A DNA stretch of 64,000 nt from Prevotella sp. (GCA_017470055.1 JAFUFD010000004.1:1-64000), one strand, 5' to 3'; positions 27,307-36,778 are shown, counted from the first letter of the stretch. Translations and numbers: made by a program. Notes: a model not told the origin generated them from the sequence alone.

Positions 27307-28428
27307 ATGAAACTTCGAAATATCATTTCAATACTATTACTTTCTTCCCCATGGTGCCTACAGGCTCAAAAGATAACATTAGGTTCGTGTACGACAGCAG
27401 ACGGAGGTGCTTATCAAGGTGAAATGGCAGGCGGAAAGCCCCAAGGCAAAGGACGTGCCACCTACAAGAACGGTGACTGGTATGAGGGAGAATATGTCAA
27501 AGGAAAACGTCAAGGGCAAGGCACCTATACTTTCTCTGATGGTGAGAAATATGAGGGAGAGTGGTTTCAAGATCATCAACACGGAAAGGGAACCTTCTAT
27601 TTCCAGAATAATAATAAGTATGTAGGACTCTGGTATGCCGACGAGCAGCAGGGACATGGAGTAATGTACTATTTCAATGGTGATGTCTATGATGGTCAAT
27701 GGAAGGCTGACAAGCGAAACGGCAACGGAAAATACACCTATAGTGGAGGCGCCTATTACGAAGGGCAGTGGAAAGATGACATGAAAAGCGGAAAAGGAGT
27801 TTTCTCCTGGCCAGACGGCTCTTCTTACGACGGACAATATGCCAATAACCTTCGTAATGGCAAAGGGGTGTTTAAATACTCTAACGGTGACCTTTATGTG
27901 GGACAGTGGAAAGAGGATGCCCCTCATGGCAAGGGCATCTATAAGTTCCAGAGTGGAGATGTCTACGAGGGTGACTACCAGCAGGGGGAGCGTACGGGAC
28001 AGGGTGTCTTCCGATATGCGAATGGTGACAAGTACACTGGTGGATTCCTAAATGGTGACAAGCAAGGAGAGGGCATGCTGGTCTGGAGGAATGGTAATGT
28101 CTATCAAGGACAGTGGGATACGGACAAACCTAATGGTAAAGGGAAGTTGACCATGAAGAACGGTGACGTCTTTGAAGGACATTTCAAAAATGGCACCATA
28201 GAAGGAGAGGGTATCGCCCGTTATGCGGATGGCTCTAAGTTCAAAGGACAATTCAAGAACGGACGGCGTAACGGACCTGCTATAGAGCAGGATAAAGAGG
28301 GCAAGCGTTTCGAGGGCTCTTATGTGGACGACCGTCGTGATGGTCCCTTCGTGGAAAAAGACGCCAATGGCAATGTGATCGCTACTGGTAAATATACCCG
28401 TGGTCGTCGTGAGGAGAACAAAAAGTAA
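27307..28428 (+). CDS. Exported MORN-repeat protein
   Basis: 373 aa with a signal peptide (MKLRNIISILLLSSPWCLQA). The rest is about 13 consecutive MORN units of ~23 residues (pattern Y-x-G-x-W-x-x-G-K-x-x-G-x-G-x-Y-x-x-x-G-D), for example DWYEGEYVKGKRQGQG and VYDGQWKADKRNGNGK. MORN repeats bind lipids or act as extended scaffolds; the function of bacterial exported forms is largely unknown. Start chosen from the promoter at 27250-27280. Many near-identical units make internal recombination likely. Confidence 0.85.
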   Translation: MKLRNIISILLLSSPWCLQAQKITLGSCTTADGGAYQGEMAGGKPQGKGRATYKNGDWYEGEYVKGKRQGQGTYTFSDGEKYEGEWFQDHQHGKGTFYFQNNNKYVGLWYADEQQGHGVMYYFNGDVYDGQWKADKRNGNGKYTYSGGAYYEGQWKDDMKSGKGVFSWPDGSSYDGQYANNLRNGKGVFKYSNGDLYVGQWKEDAPHGKGIYKFQSGDVYEGDYQQGERTGQGVFRYANGDKYTGGFLNGDKQGEGMLVWRNGNVYQGQWDTDKPNGKGKLTMKNGDVFEGHFKNGTIEGEGIARYADGSKFKGQFKNGRRNGPAIEQDKEGKRFEGSYVDDRRDGPFVEKDANGNVIATGKYTRGRREENKK

Positions 28429-28454
28429 TTATCAATCTACTAAATACATTTATT

Positions 28455-28901
28455 ATGATTATTGACAGTTTACAAAACCTGAAGAACTATGAGTCAGTGA
28501 ACCCATTGTTCTCTAAAGTGATTGAGTTCCTAAAGGACAATGACCTGAATGCTCTCGAGACTGGGAAACACGAAATTGTGGGTAAAGATCTCTTTGTCAA
28601 CATCCAGATGGCAAAAGGAAAGACCCCTGACGAGGCTGTTATTGAGACACACGACAAGATGATTGACATCCAGATTCCTATTACGGCAACGGAGACATTC
28701 GGCTATACCCCTCGTGAGAATTTGCCAGCAGCAACCTATAATGCGGAGAAAGATATTACCAAGATTCCTGACCTTGCCGCAGAGAGTTATATCACTTGTC
28801 AGCCAGGCACGATGGCGATCTTCTTCCCACAGGACGGGCATGCGCCCTGTATCGCTGGTGTCCCCGAGTTCAAGAAAGCAATATTTAAAGTAAAAGCATA
28901 A
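28455..28901 (+). CDS. YhcH/YjgK/YiaL family protein (DUF386)
   Basis: 148 aa, cupin-like fold family. Signature stretches: MIDIQIPITATETFGYTP, and FFPQDGHAPCI near the C-terminus supplying His. E. coli relatives belong to sugar/sialic-acid operons (YhcH, YiaL) and are thought to act on sugar anomers, but no sialic-acid genes are near. It is 10 nt upstream of the branching enzyme gene, so a carbohydrate-related role is plausible. Confidence 0.85.
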   Translation: MIIDSLQNLKNYESVNPLFSKVIEFLKDNDLNALETGKHEIVGKDLFVNIQMAKGKTPDEAVIETHDKMIDIQIPITATETFGYTPRENLPAATYNAEKDITKIPDLAAESYITCQPGTMAIFFPQDGHAPCIAGVPEFKKAIFKVKA

Positions 28902-28911
28902 CTCCAATACT

Positions 28912-31005
28912 ATGGCAACAACAAAGAAAACGGCAACGAAGAAACCTGCTGTCAAGAAGACGGCTCCTAAGAAAGTTGTCAAGAAAGTAGAAGAACCGCA
29001 ACACATTGGATTGGTTCGAGATGACTCATGGCTTGAGCCCTTTGAGGGTGCTATCCGTGGACGTCATGATCATGCCCTGTGGAAGATCAGTCAGTTGACT
29101 AAAAACGGGAAACAGACCCTGTCACAATTTGCCTCAGGACATCTGTATTTTGGTTTGCACAAACTCACCAAAGGATGGGTGTTCCGTGAGTGGGCACCTA
29201 ACGCTACGGAGATCTACCTCATCGGTGACTTCAATAACTGGCAGGAGTCTGAGAAATACAAGTGTAAACGCATTGAGGGAACAGGCAACTGGGAACTGAA
29301 ACTCTCCGAGAAAGCCATCAAGCATGGTGACCTGTATAAGATGAAGGTGAAGTGGAATGGGGGAGAAGGCGAGCGCATTCCTGCATGGTGCCGTCGAGTG
29401 GTGCAGGATGACCAGACGAAGATTTTCTCCGCCCAGGTATGGAATCCAGAGACACCTTATGTGTTTAAGAAAAAGAACTTCAAACCCAATAAGAGTCCTC
29501 TGCTGATTTACGAGTGCCATGTGGGAATGGGACAAGATGCAGAGAAGGTTGGCTCTTATAAGGAGTTTACAGAGAATGTCTTGCCTCGTGTGAAGAAGGA
29601 CGGTTACAACGCTATTCAGGTGATGGCTATTCAGGAGCATCCATACTATGGGTCCTTTGGCTATCATGTGTCCAGTTTCTTCGCACCCTCCAGTCGTTTC
29701 GGAACTCCAGAGGATTTGAAGGAGATGATTGACACAGCCCATAAGATGGGAATTGCCGTGATCATGGATATCGTACATTCTCATGCCGTGAAGAACGAGG
29801 TAGAGGGATTGGGTAATCTCGCAGGTGACCCCAACCAGTTCTTCTATCCTGGTGACCGTCATGAGCATCCAGCCTGGGACTCCCTGTGTTTCGATTATGG
29901 CAAGGACGATGTGCTTCATTTCCTACTCTCTAACTGCAAGTACTGGTTGGAGGAATATAAGTTCGATGGTTTCCGCTTTGACGGTGTGACTTCTATGTTG
30001 TATTATTCCCATGGCTTGGGTGAGGCTTTTGGTGGCTATGGTGACTATTTCAATGGTCATGAGGACGATAATGCCATCTGTTATCTGACCCTTGCCAATT
30101 GCTTGATACATGAGGTGAATCCGCATGCTATCACCATTGCGGAGGAAGTTTCTGGTATGCCAGGACTCGCTGCTAAATTCGAGGATGGCGGTTATGGCTT
30201 TGACTACCGTATGGCGATGAATATTCCAGACTACTGGATTAAGACTATCAAGGAGGTACGTGACGAGGATATCAATGTTTGCAGTATTTTCTGGGAAGTG
30301 AAAAACCGTCGTCCTGATGAGAAGACCATTTCCTATTGTGAGAGCCACGACCAGGCTTTGGTGGGTGACAAGACCATCATCTTCCGCCTGATAGATGCTG
30401 ATATGTACTGGCACTTCAAGAAAGGTGATGAGAATGACATGGTGCATCGCGGTATTGCTCTGCATAAGATGATTCGCCTGGTAACGGCAGGTGCCATCAA
30501 TGGTGGTTATCTGAACTTCATGGGTAATGAGTTCGGACATCCGGAGTGGATTGACTTCCCACGTGAGGGTAACGGTTGGAGTTATAAATATGCCCGCCGC
30601 CAGTGGAACCTGGTGGACAACAAGGAACTTTGTTACCACTGGTTGGGTGACTTCGACCGTAAGATGTTGGAAGTGATTAAGAGCCAGAAGAACTTCCAGG
30701 CGACACCAGTGACAGAGATATGGCATGACGATGGTGACCAAGTGTTGTGTTATATGCGTGGCGACCTCGTCTTTGTCTTCAACTTCTCACCCACACGTTC
30801 CTATACAGATTATGGTTTCCTCGTTCCTACGGGCTCTTATGAGGTGGTGCTGAATACGGATGCCAAGGAGTTTGGCGGTAACGGATTCGCAGACGATAGT
30901 GTCACACACATCACCAATTACGATCCTTTGTACGTTCAGGATCATAAGGAGTGGCTGAAGTTGTATATCCCAGCCCGTTCTGCGGTGGTGTTAAGGAAAT
31001 TATAA
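28912..31005 (+). CDS. glgB: 1,4-alpha-glucan branching enzyme (GH13) with Lys/Ala/Pro-rich N-terminal tail
   Basis: 697 aa; makes alpha-1,6 branches in glycogen. Residues 1-28 are a Lys/Ala/Thr/Pro tract (KKTATKKPAVKKTAPKK) that resembles histone-H1-like tails and is not part of the enzyme. Then a CBM48 domain (FREWAPNATEIYLIGDFNNW) and the GH13 barrel: nucleophile Asp in DGFRFDGVTSMLY, acid Glu in TIAEEVSGMPG, and ESHDQALVGDKT. The sequence style is that of the GH13_8 (eukaryote-like) branching enzymes. A strong terminator follows at 31031-31074. Confidence 0.93.
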   Translation: MATTKKTATKKPAVKKTAPKKVVKKVEEPQHIGLVRDDSWLEPFEGAIRGRHDHALWKISQLTKNGKQTLSQFASGHLYFGLHKLTKGWVFREWAPNATEIYLIGDFNNWQESEKYKCKRIEGTGNWELKLSEKAIKHGDLYKMKVKWNGGEGERIPAWCRRVVQDDQTKIFSAQVWNPETPYVFKKKNFKPNKSPLLIYECHVGMGQDAEKVGSYKEFTENVLPRVKKDGYNAIQVMAIQEHPYYGSFGYHVSSFFAPSSRFGTPEDLKEMIDTAHKMGIAVIMDIVHSHAVKNEVEGLGNLAGDPNQFFYPGDRHEHPAWDSLCFDYGKDDVLHFLLSNCKYWLEEYKFDGFRFDGVTSMLYYSHGLGEAFGGYGDYFNGHEDDNAICYLTLANCLIHEVNPHAITIAEEVSGMPGLAAKFEDGGYGFDYRMAMNIPDYWIKTIKEVRDEDINVCSIFWEVKNRRPDEKTISYCESHDQALVGDKTIIFRLIDADMYWHFKKGDENDMVHRGIALHKMIRLVTAGAINGGYLNFMGNEFGHPEWIDFPREGNGWSYKYARRQWNLVDNKELCYHWLGDFDRKMLEVIKSQKNFQATPVTEIWHDDGDQVLCYMRGDLVFVFNFSPTRSYTDYGFLVPTGSYEVVLNTDAKEFGGNGFADDSVTHITNYDPLYVQDHKEWLKLYIPARSAVVLRKL

Positions 31006-31030
31006 AACACTATTCTTAGTCTCAATTCTT

Positions 31031-31074
31031 GCGACCATGCTGATGTTAAATGTCAGCATGGTCGCAGTTTTTCT
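31031..31074 (+). terminator. Rho-independent terminator after glgB
   Basis: 13-bp perfect stem GCGACCATGCTGA (31031-31043) / TCAGCATGGTCGC (31053-31065) followed by AGTTTTTCT. Confidence 0.85.
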
Positions 31075-31137
31075 ACCAATTCAGAATAAAACCATAAAAT
31101 TTTCGATAATATAGTCAATATATTCGATAATTTTGTG

Positions 31138-31145
31138 TAATTTTG
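31138..31145 (+). promoter_or_regulatory. -7 promoter box for dapA
   Basis: TAATTTTG, 22 nt before the dapA ATG at 31168; it rules out the upstream ATG at 31150. Confidence 0.5.
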
Positions 31146-31167
31146 CACATTGAAATATATTTCTATT

Positions 31168-32055
31168 ATGGTACATAATATCTTCAAAGGATTAGGTATT
31201 GCACTGATAACTCCTTTTTTAGAAGATGGGTCGGTAGATTACAAGTCGCTGATTCGTCTGGTAGAATATCAACTCAACAATGGTGCGGACTTTTTCTGTA
31301 TCCTCGCTACGACAGGTGAGACTCCCACATTGACAGAGGATGAGAAACAAAAGATTAAAGATTTGGTTGTGAGTGTTGTAGGTGGCAAGGTTCCCATACT
31401 CGTTGGCTGTGGCGGATATAACACTTCTGCGATAGTAGAGGAGTTGAGTACCCGTGACCTCAAGGGTGTGGACGGCATCCTGAGTGTCTGCCCCTATTAC
31501 AACAAACCATCGCAGGAGGGACTTTATCAGCATTTCAAGGCGATAGCCGCAGCGACGACCCTTCCCGTTGTCCTCTACAATGTCCCGGGTCGTACTGGTG
31601 TGAACATGAAGGCAGAGACCACCGTCCGTCTGGCTCGTGACTGTCAGAATATCGTCGCTATCAAGGAGGCCAGTGGTAACTTGGAGCAAGTCGATGAGAT
31701 TATCAAGAACAAGCCCAAGGACTTTGATGTGATCTCAGGTGACGACGCTCTGACATTCCCCATGATCTCTTGTGGTGCCGTGGGTGTCATCAGTGTGATT
31801 GGTAATGCCTTGCCTCGTGAGTTCTCTAAGATGATTCGCCTGCAGATGAAAGGAGAGTATGACGGTGCCCGTAAGATACACCATCGTTTTACCGACTTGT
31901 TCTCTTTGCTTTTCGTCGATGGCAATCCTGCAGGTGTAAAGGCTATGCTTCACGAGATGGGATATATACAGAATGTGCTCCGTCTGCCTTTGGTGCCGAC
32001 GCGTATCTCTACATTACAACGAATGAGTGAGATCATGAAGGAATTAAAGATATGA
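31168..32055 (+). CDS. dapA: 4-hydroxy-tetrahydrodipicolinate synthase
   Basis: 295-aa aldolase condensing pyruvate and aspartate semialdehyde, first committed step to diaminopimelate and lysine. FKGLGIALITPF start, TTGETPTL, the Tyr motif VLYNVPGRTGVN and the Schiff-base Lys in IVAIKEASGN. Start ATG (31168) chosen from the -7 box at 31138-31145. The AraC-type regulator gene follows after 5 nt. Confidence 0.95.
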   Translation: MVHNIFKGLGIALITPFLEDGSVDYKSLIRLVEYQLNNGADFFCILATTGETPTLTEDEKQKIKDLVVSVVGGKVPILVGCGGYNTSAIVEELSTRDLKGVDGILSVCPYYNKPSQEGLYQHFKAIAAATTLPVVLYNVPGRTGVNMKAETTVRLARDCQNIVAIKEASGNLEQVDEIIKNKPKDFDVISGDDALTFPMISCGAVGVISVIGNALPREFSKMIRLQMKGEYDGARKIHHRFTDLFSLLFVDGNPAGVKAMLHEMGYIQNVLRLPLVPTRISTLQRMSEIMKELKI

Positions 32056-32060
32056 CGTGA

Positions 32061-32945
32061 ATGGAGGAGAGTAGGGTTATTCATGAGATAACGCCTTTGA
32101 TGGGTAAGGACTCCCTCTATATTGCTGACCGCAGAAAGAAAGAGTTTACCTATCCTATTCACAACCACGAGGTCTTTGAGTTGAATTTCGTGGAGCACGC
32201 TGCTGGTGTGCGTCGTATCGTGGGTGACTCCAACGAGGTGATTGATGAGTACGACCTCGTGCTGATCACCAGTCCCGACTTGGAGCATGTGTGGGAGCAG
32301 AATACCTGTACCAGTGACGATATCCGTGAGGTGACTATCCAGTTCCACTTTGACCTCAACGAAGAGGGCTTCCTCTCCCGTAATCCCTTTATGTCAATGC
32401 GTAAGATGTTACTGGAGGCTCGCAAGGGACTCTGTTTTCCTTTGGAGTCCATCATGCGTGTCTATCATCTGATTGACACGCTGAGCAGTATCAAAGATGG
32501 CTTTTATGCTGTCACCCAGTTTATGACCATCCTCTACGAGTTGTCCAGATGTGATGGCGCCCGTACCCTTGCCACCAGTAGTTATGCCAAGGTGGAGGTG
32601 GCGAGCGACTCTCGCAGAATACTGAAAGTCAAGAATTATATCAGCAAGAACTACCAGGAGGAGATCCGTCTGACGGCAATGGCTGATCTGGCAGGCATGA
32701 GTCCTTCCGCCTTCAGCCGTTTCTTCAAGTTGCATACGGGTCGTAACCTTAGCGATTATATCATAGACCTTCGACTGGGTTATGCCAGCAGGATGTTGGT
32801 AGATACGGCAAAGAGTATTGCGGAGATTAGTTATGGCTGTGGTTTCAACAACCTCAGTAACTTCAACCGTATCTTCAAGAAGAAAAAGAACTGTTCCCCC
32901 TCGGAGTTCAGGGAAAATTACCGTAAGACCAGAATCATCGTATAA
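32061..32945 (+). CDS. AraC-family transcriptional regulator
   Basis: 294 aa. The N-terminal half (FTYPIHNHEVFELNFVEHAA) is a cupin-type sensor; the C-terminal 100 residues form the double helix-turn-helix (ADLAGMSPSAFSRFFKLHTG and ISYGCGFNNLSNFNRIFKKK). The ligand is unknown. It lies between dapA (5 nt) and the SpoIIE-type phosphatase gene (7 nt), so it is in the same run as the signalling cassette downstream. Confidence 0.9.
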   Translation: MEESRVIHEITPLMGKDSLYIADRRKKEFTYPIHNHEVFELNFVEHAAGVRRIVGDSNEVIDEYDLVLITSPDLEHVWEQNTCTSDDIREVTIQFHFDLNEEGFLSRNPFMSMRKMLLEARKGLCFPLESIMRVYHLIDTLSSIKDGFYAVTQFMTILYELSRCDGARTLATSSYAKVEVASDSRRILKVKNYISKNYQEEIRLTAMADLAGMSPSAFSRFFKLHTGRNLSDYIIDLRLGYASRMLVDTAKSIAEISYGCGFNNLSNFNRIFKKKKNCSPSEFRENYRKTRIIV

Positions 32946-32952
32946 ACTAATC

Positions 32953-34953
32953 ATGGACAGGTTGAGAGTATATATTATCATACTGGTAATGACTATAGGA
33001 GGACTCCTTCCTATAGTGGCTCAATCTGACTTTGACAAAACGCTCCATACCATTGAGAAGATGATAGACTCTGCGCGGACTCAGAAGAACGACACCTTGT
33101 TAGCGAAATTTCTTTGTGGTCGTGCGGTGCTGTTCTATAATCACGCCTTGGATGACTCTGTAATTAACCATGTGCCGACAGACTTGGTGGAGATACGCAA
33201 GACGAAGCAATGGAACCAGTATTACGAGTTGTGGACCTATCTTGCCAATACCTATCTGTACAGCGGGCAACCCAACAAAGCACTTCGTGAGGTACAGGCG
33301 ATGTTTGACGATGCCAAGCAGCGAGGTGACAATTACGGAATGGGATTCGCCTATTACACGATGGGTAGCGTGTATGCCACGCTGAACAATTTTGACGAGT
33401 CAATCAGTTCCTATCAGAAGAGTCTCGACTTGCTGTCGAAGATCAAGCCTTACCCAACTATCGTGCCAGATGTCTATGCCTATTATGGTGATATCCTCAA
33501 TCTCAAGCAGAAGTACCACCAGTTAGAGCAGTTGACTGTACGGTGGAAGAAATTTTTGGAGGAATACGAGGAGACCTATAAGTCAAAGTTAAGTCAGGTT
33601 ACCAAAAATGTGCTTTACACCTATTATTATATGGCATGTGCACAGGCTCATCTGGGACTGGGAGAACTCGCCGATGGTGCGGAAGATTTGAACAAGGCGC
33701 ATGATTTGTTAGGATCGGAGTCGTCGTTGAGAGGTCAGTCCTGGATGTTCTATATGGCAAAACTGCGTTATCTGCAGAAACGCTATCCAGAGGCGCTCCA
33801 GTTGAACGACAGGCGTTTGGCGTTGTTTGACGATAGTGACATGACGCAATTTGTTGACATCATCGGACAGCGTGCGGATATCCTCATGGCATTAGGGCGT
33901 TACAAAGAGGCTGCGGAATATTATCTGAAGATGTATCAGATCAATGACTCCGTCAATGCCCAAGACACCAAGCAACAACTCAATGAGATGAACACCCTGT
34001 TCAAGGTCGATGAGTTGAAGATGGAGCAAGAGCGTGCCCAGTTCCGCAACACCTTGACCATCGTGGGACTCATAGTCCTTGCCCTGATTATCTTCAGCAT
34101 CTTCCGCTATATCGCCGCCAAGCGTCTGAAAGTGGCTCACGAGAAGTTGCAGACCACTCACGAGGAATTGCTGACGGCATACGACCAGTTGGAGGAGACG
34201 ACCACGGCAAAGGAACGTATAGAGAGTGACCTGCGTATTGCCCGAAATATCCAGATGGGTATGGTGCCGCATACGTTCCCCAACCGTCCAGACTTGGATG
34301 TCTACGCGTCGATGACACCTGCCAAGGAGGTGGGTGGTGACCTCTATGGCTATTTGCTGACTGACAATAAACTCTATTTCTGTCTGGGTGACGTATCTGG
34401 AAAGGGAGTGCCAGCATCCCTCTTTATGGCACAGGCGACACGACTCTTCCGAACACTCGCTGCCCAGGGCTTGATGCCTGACAAGATATGTACCCAGATC
34501 AACGAGGCGCTCTCTGGTGAGGATAATGAGACGAGCATGTTCGTAACCATGTTCCTCGGACTGGTCGACTTGGAGACGGGTCATCTTGACTTCTGTAATG
34601 CAGGACATAACCCTCCTGTTATTATCGGTGAGAAAGCAGAGTTTGTGGAGATGTTGCCTAATGCGCCGATAGGACTGTGGCCTGGATTGGAGTATGAGGG
34701 CGAGGAGATTGCCGATATCTCAGGAAAACCGTTCTTTGTCTACTCCGATGGACTCAACGAGGCGGAGAACCGCCAACAGGAGCAGTTTACCGATGAGCGT
34801 CTGCTGGAACTGTTGGAGACCACACCTTTCGAAAGCGGACAACAGACGATAGAGATGCTGACGGAACAGGTGCAGCAGCATCGTGACGGAGCGGAGCCTA
34901 ACGACGACCTCACCATGCTATGCGTGAAAGTACAAGGGCATTTACCTAATTAA
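32953..34953 (+). CDS. Membrane TPR-SpoIIE (PP2C-type) serine phosphatase
   Basis: 666 aa. Signal peptide or anchor (VYIIILVMTIGGLLPIVAQ), then a periplasmic TPR-like helical region (about 30-355), a membrane segment near 363-385, a coiled coil (388-425) and a cytosolic PP2C/SpoIIE phosphatase domain to the end: AKEVGGDLYGY, LGDVSGKGVPASLFMA, FCNAGHNPPVI and VYSDGLNEA carry the metal-binding Asp/Gly. SpoIIE/RsbU phosphatases dephosphorylate STAS antagonists to start a partner switch. The start at 32953 fits the signal peptide; upstream frame overlaps the AraC gene. Downstream are RsbW-like and STAS genes. Confidence 0.9.
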   Translation: MDRLRVYIIILVMTIGGLLPIVAQSDFDKTLHTIEKMIDSARTQKNDTLLAKFLCGRAVLFYNHALDDSVINHVPTDLVEIRKTKQWNQYYELWTYLANTYLYSGQPNKALREVQAMFDDAKQRGDNYGMGFAYYTMGSVYATLNNFDESISSYQKSLDLLSKIKPYPTIVPDVYAYYGDILNLKQKYHQLEQLTVRWKKFLEEYEETYKSKLSQVTKNVLYTYYYMACAQAHLGLGELADGAEDLNKAHDLLGSESSLRGQSWMFYMAKLRYLQKRYPEALQLNDRRLALFDDSDMTQFVDIIGQRADILMALGRYKEAAEYYLKMYQINDSVNAQDTKQQLNEMNTLFKVDELKMEQERAQFRNTLTIVGLIVLALIIFSIFRYIAAKRLKVAHEKLQTTHEELLTAYDQLEETTTAKERIESDLRIARNIQMGMVPHTFPNRPDLDVYASMTPAKEVGGDLYGYLLTDNKLYFCLGDVSGKGVPASLFMAQATRLFRTLAAQGLMPDKICTQINEALSGEDNETSMFVTMFLGLVDLETGHLDFCNAGHNPPVIIGEKAEFVEMLPNAPIGLWPGLEYEGEEIADISGKPFFVYSDGLNEAENRQQEQFTDERLLELLETTPFESGQQTIEMLTEQVQQHRDGAEPNDDLTMLCVKVQGHLPN

Positions 34954-34965
34954 TTAACTATATAT

Positions 34966-35373
34966 ATGGAGAAAGAAATCTGTATAAAGAACCGAATGGA
35001 GGAACTGGCACGAGTAAACCAGTTTATCGAGGAAATCGGGGAGGAGTTAGGGCTTGACATGGAACTCCTGATGAACCTCAACCTTGTGATTGAGGAGATG
35101 GTGGTCAATGTCATCTCCTATGCCTATCCCGAAGGAACAGAAGCCGACATTGAACTGAAGGCTGAAAGCAAAGGCAAAGAACTCACTTTCGTCCTGAGTG
35201 ACCGTGGAAGGGAGTTTGATCCTACTCTGAGTGAGACTGCTGATATGGATGTCAATCCCGCTGAACGTGACTTAGGAGGAATGGGTATCTATATTGTCAA
35301 GAACATCATGAACGAGGTGACTTACCAACGACTGGAGGGTAAGAACTTGTTGACGATGAAGAAAGATATCTAA
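34966..35373 (+). CDS. RsbW/SpoIIAB-like anti-sigma serine kinase
   Basis: 135 aa, a stand-alone GHKL ATPase. N-box VIEEMVVNVISYAYPEG, G1 LSDRGREFDPTL and G2 GGMGIYIVKNIM are intact. In known systems this kinase phosphorylates the STAS antagonist and sequesters a target such as a sigma factor. It lies 12 nt after the phosphatase and 40 nt before the STAS gene. Confidence 0.88.
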   Translation: MEKEICIKNRMEELARVNQFIEEIGEELGLDMELLMNLNLVIEEMVVNVISYAYPEGTEADIELKAESKGKELTFVLSDRGREFDPTLSETADMDVNPAERDLGGMGIYIVKNIMNEVTYQRLEGKNLLTMKKDI

Positions 35374-35413
35374 GCATTAAACATTAAATATTAAAATTAA
35401 ATACTATAAGACT

Positions 35414-35725
35414 ATGACACAGATTTTGAAAGAGAATGGTAAGACCATTATTAAGACCGGACAGCGTATTGATACCATGAATGCCGGTGAGTTTGAGCGT
35501 GAGATTGAGCCAGCATTGGCTGACGGTGGTGTTGATCTTGAGATGGACTGCTCTGAGTTGAATTATATGGCAAGTTCTGGTCTTCGTGTGATTCAGAAGA
35601 CCATGCGTACTGTGATGCAGCAGAAGGGTCAGTTCAAGATGACTAACGTAAGTCCTGAGATTTATAAGGTATTGAATATGACGGGCTTCACTAAGTTTAT
35701 GAAAGTTGAACAGAGAAAAGACTAA
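35414..35725 (+). CDS. STAS-domain anti-sigma factor antagonist
   Basis: 103-aa single STAS domain (SpoIIAA/RsbV type). The segment LNYMASSGLRVIQKTM holds the Ser that is normally phosphorylated. It is the switch protein of the cassette, between the RsbW-like kinase and the membrane HATPase protein. Confidence 0.88.
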   Translation: MTQILKENGKTIIKTGQRIDTMNAGEFEREIEPALADGGVDLEMDCSELNYMASSGLRVIQKTMRTVMQQKGQFKMTNVSPEIYKVLNMTGFTKFMKVEQRKD

Positions 35726-35731
35726 TCAGAT

Positions 35732-36661
35732 ATGATTTGGATTATTATTGCATTAGCATTAGTTGTTGCTGTCCTTTGCGTCGCCCTTTATTTTCAGATC
35801 AAGGGCAGTCGCGACCAGGCTGGGGAGCAGGAGGCTTTGCTTCGTGACTACCAGCGTCGTGTCGACGAGCAGCAACAGTTATTGGAAGACTATCGTAGTC
35901 TTCAGAAGAACTTCGAGAATGTCGGCGAGGGTTATGAGCAGGCGCTTGACCTCTACGACAAGATGGAGGAGAACAGTCGTAAGTTAGAGGAGCGTAATGC
36001 TTTCTTGGAGAAGCAGAACGCTGACTTGCAGACGGCAAGCAACAGCAATACCGAGGCGATGCGCACCAGCAAGGAGTTCATCCAGCAGGTAGTGCAGAAG
36101 ATGACGAAGGAGTTGGATAAGATGGAGGCTTCTGCCGCAGCACCTCTCGCAGGTCTCGTCTATAGCATTCAGGACGCCAACGACTTGGGTAGCGAATCTG
36201 CCATCGAACTCAACGACAATATCATGGCAGAGCAGGTGGCAAAGCAGGCTGTCGCTGAGTCGGCTATTGACAAGTGCCAGTACTTTACCTTCGAGTTGAA
36301 GGTTAGTCCTCAGGCTGCCTCGATGCTGCATACGAATGAGAAGCAGGCAGGCCATGCCCTTGCCTTGGTGCTCGACAATGCCAAGAAGTTCACGACCGAC
36401 GGTTGTGTGACACTGAGCGTGGACGCAGACTTGCAGGAGTCAAAGGTGACCTACACCGTGGAGGATACGGGTATGGGTGTTCCTGCCAATGAGGCAGACC
36501 GCATCTTTGAGCCCTACGTTAAACTGAATAGTTATTTCGATGGTCAGGGACTGGGACTTACCTTTGCCCGCAGCATTGCCCGCCGCTTAAGTGGCGACTT
36601 AGTGCTTGACACCACGCATACAGGTAAAGGCGCCCGTTTTGTGATGACCTTGCCAATGTAA
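35732..36661 (+). CDS. Membrane-anchored HATPase (histidine-kinase-like) protein without a phosphoacceptor His
   Basis: 309 aa. One N-terminal membrane helix (IWIIIALALVVAVLCVALYF), a long coiled coil (about 28-105), a helical region and a C-terminal GHKL ATPase (N-box HALALVLDNAKKF, G1 VEDTGMGVP, G2 DGQGLGLTFARSIARRLSG). The helical region that should hold an H-box (SKEFIQQVVQKMTKELDKME) has no His, so it may be a Ser kinase, a degenerate histidine kinase, or an ATP-dependent scaffold. It is 6 nt after the STAS gene and closes the cassette. Confidence 0.82.
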   Translation: MIWIIIALALVVAVLCVALYFQIKGSRDQAGEQEALLRDYQRRVDEQQQLLEDYRSLQKNFENVGEGYEQALDLYDKMEENSRKLEERNAFLEKQNADLQTASNSNTEAMRTSKEFIQQVVQKMTKELDKMEASAAAPLAGLVYSIQDANDLGSESAIELNDNIMAEQVAKQAVAESAIDKCQYFTFELKVSPQAASMLHTNEKQAGHALALVLDNAKKFTTDGCVTLSVDADLQESKVTYTVEDTGMGVPANEADRIFEPYVKLNSYFDGQGLGLTFARSIARRLSGDLVLDTTHTGKGARFVMTLPM

Positions 36662-36778
36662 TAGTGGTGAAGTAAACCGTTATGTAAAAAAATATGGTCG
36701 GATTTTCTGTTCGCTTTTTTAGACCATCCAGAGAATTTAGAGGTTAAAAATCGACAGAATAATGCGAAAAACGAGAAA

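Noticed and set aside
35732..36661. Ordinary sensor histidine kinase
   Set aside because: No H-box His before the ATPase domain and no response regulator nearby; kept as HATPase protein.
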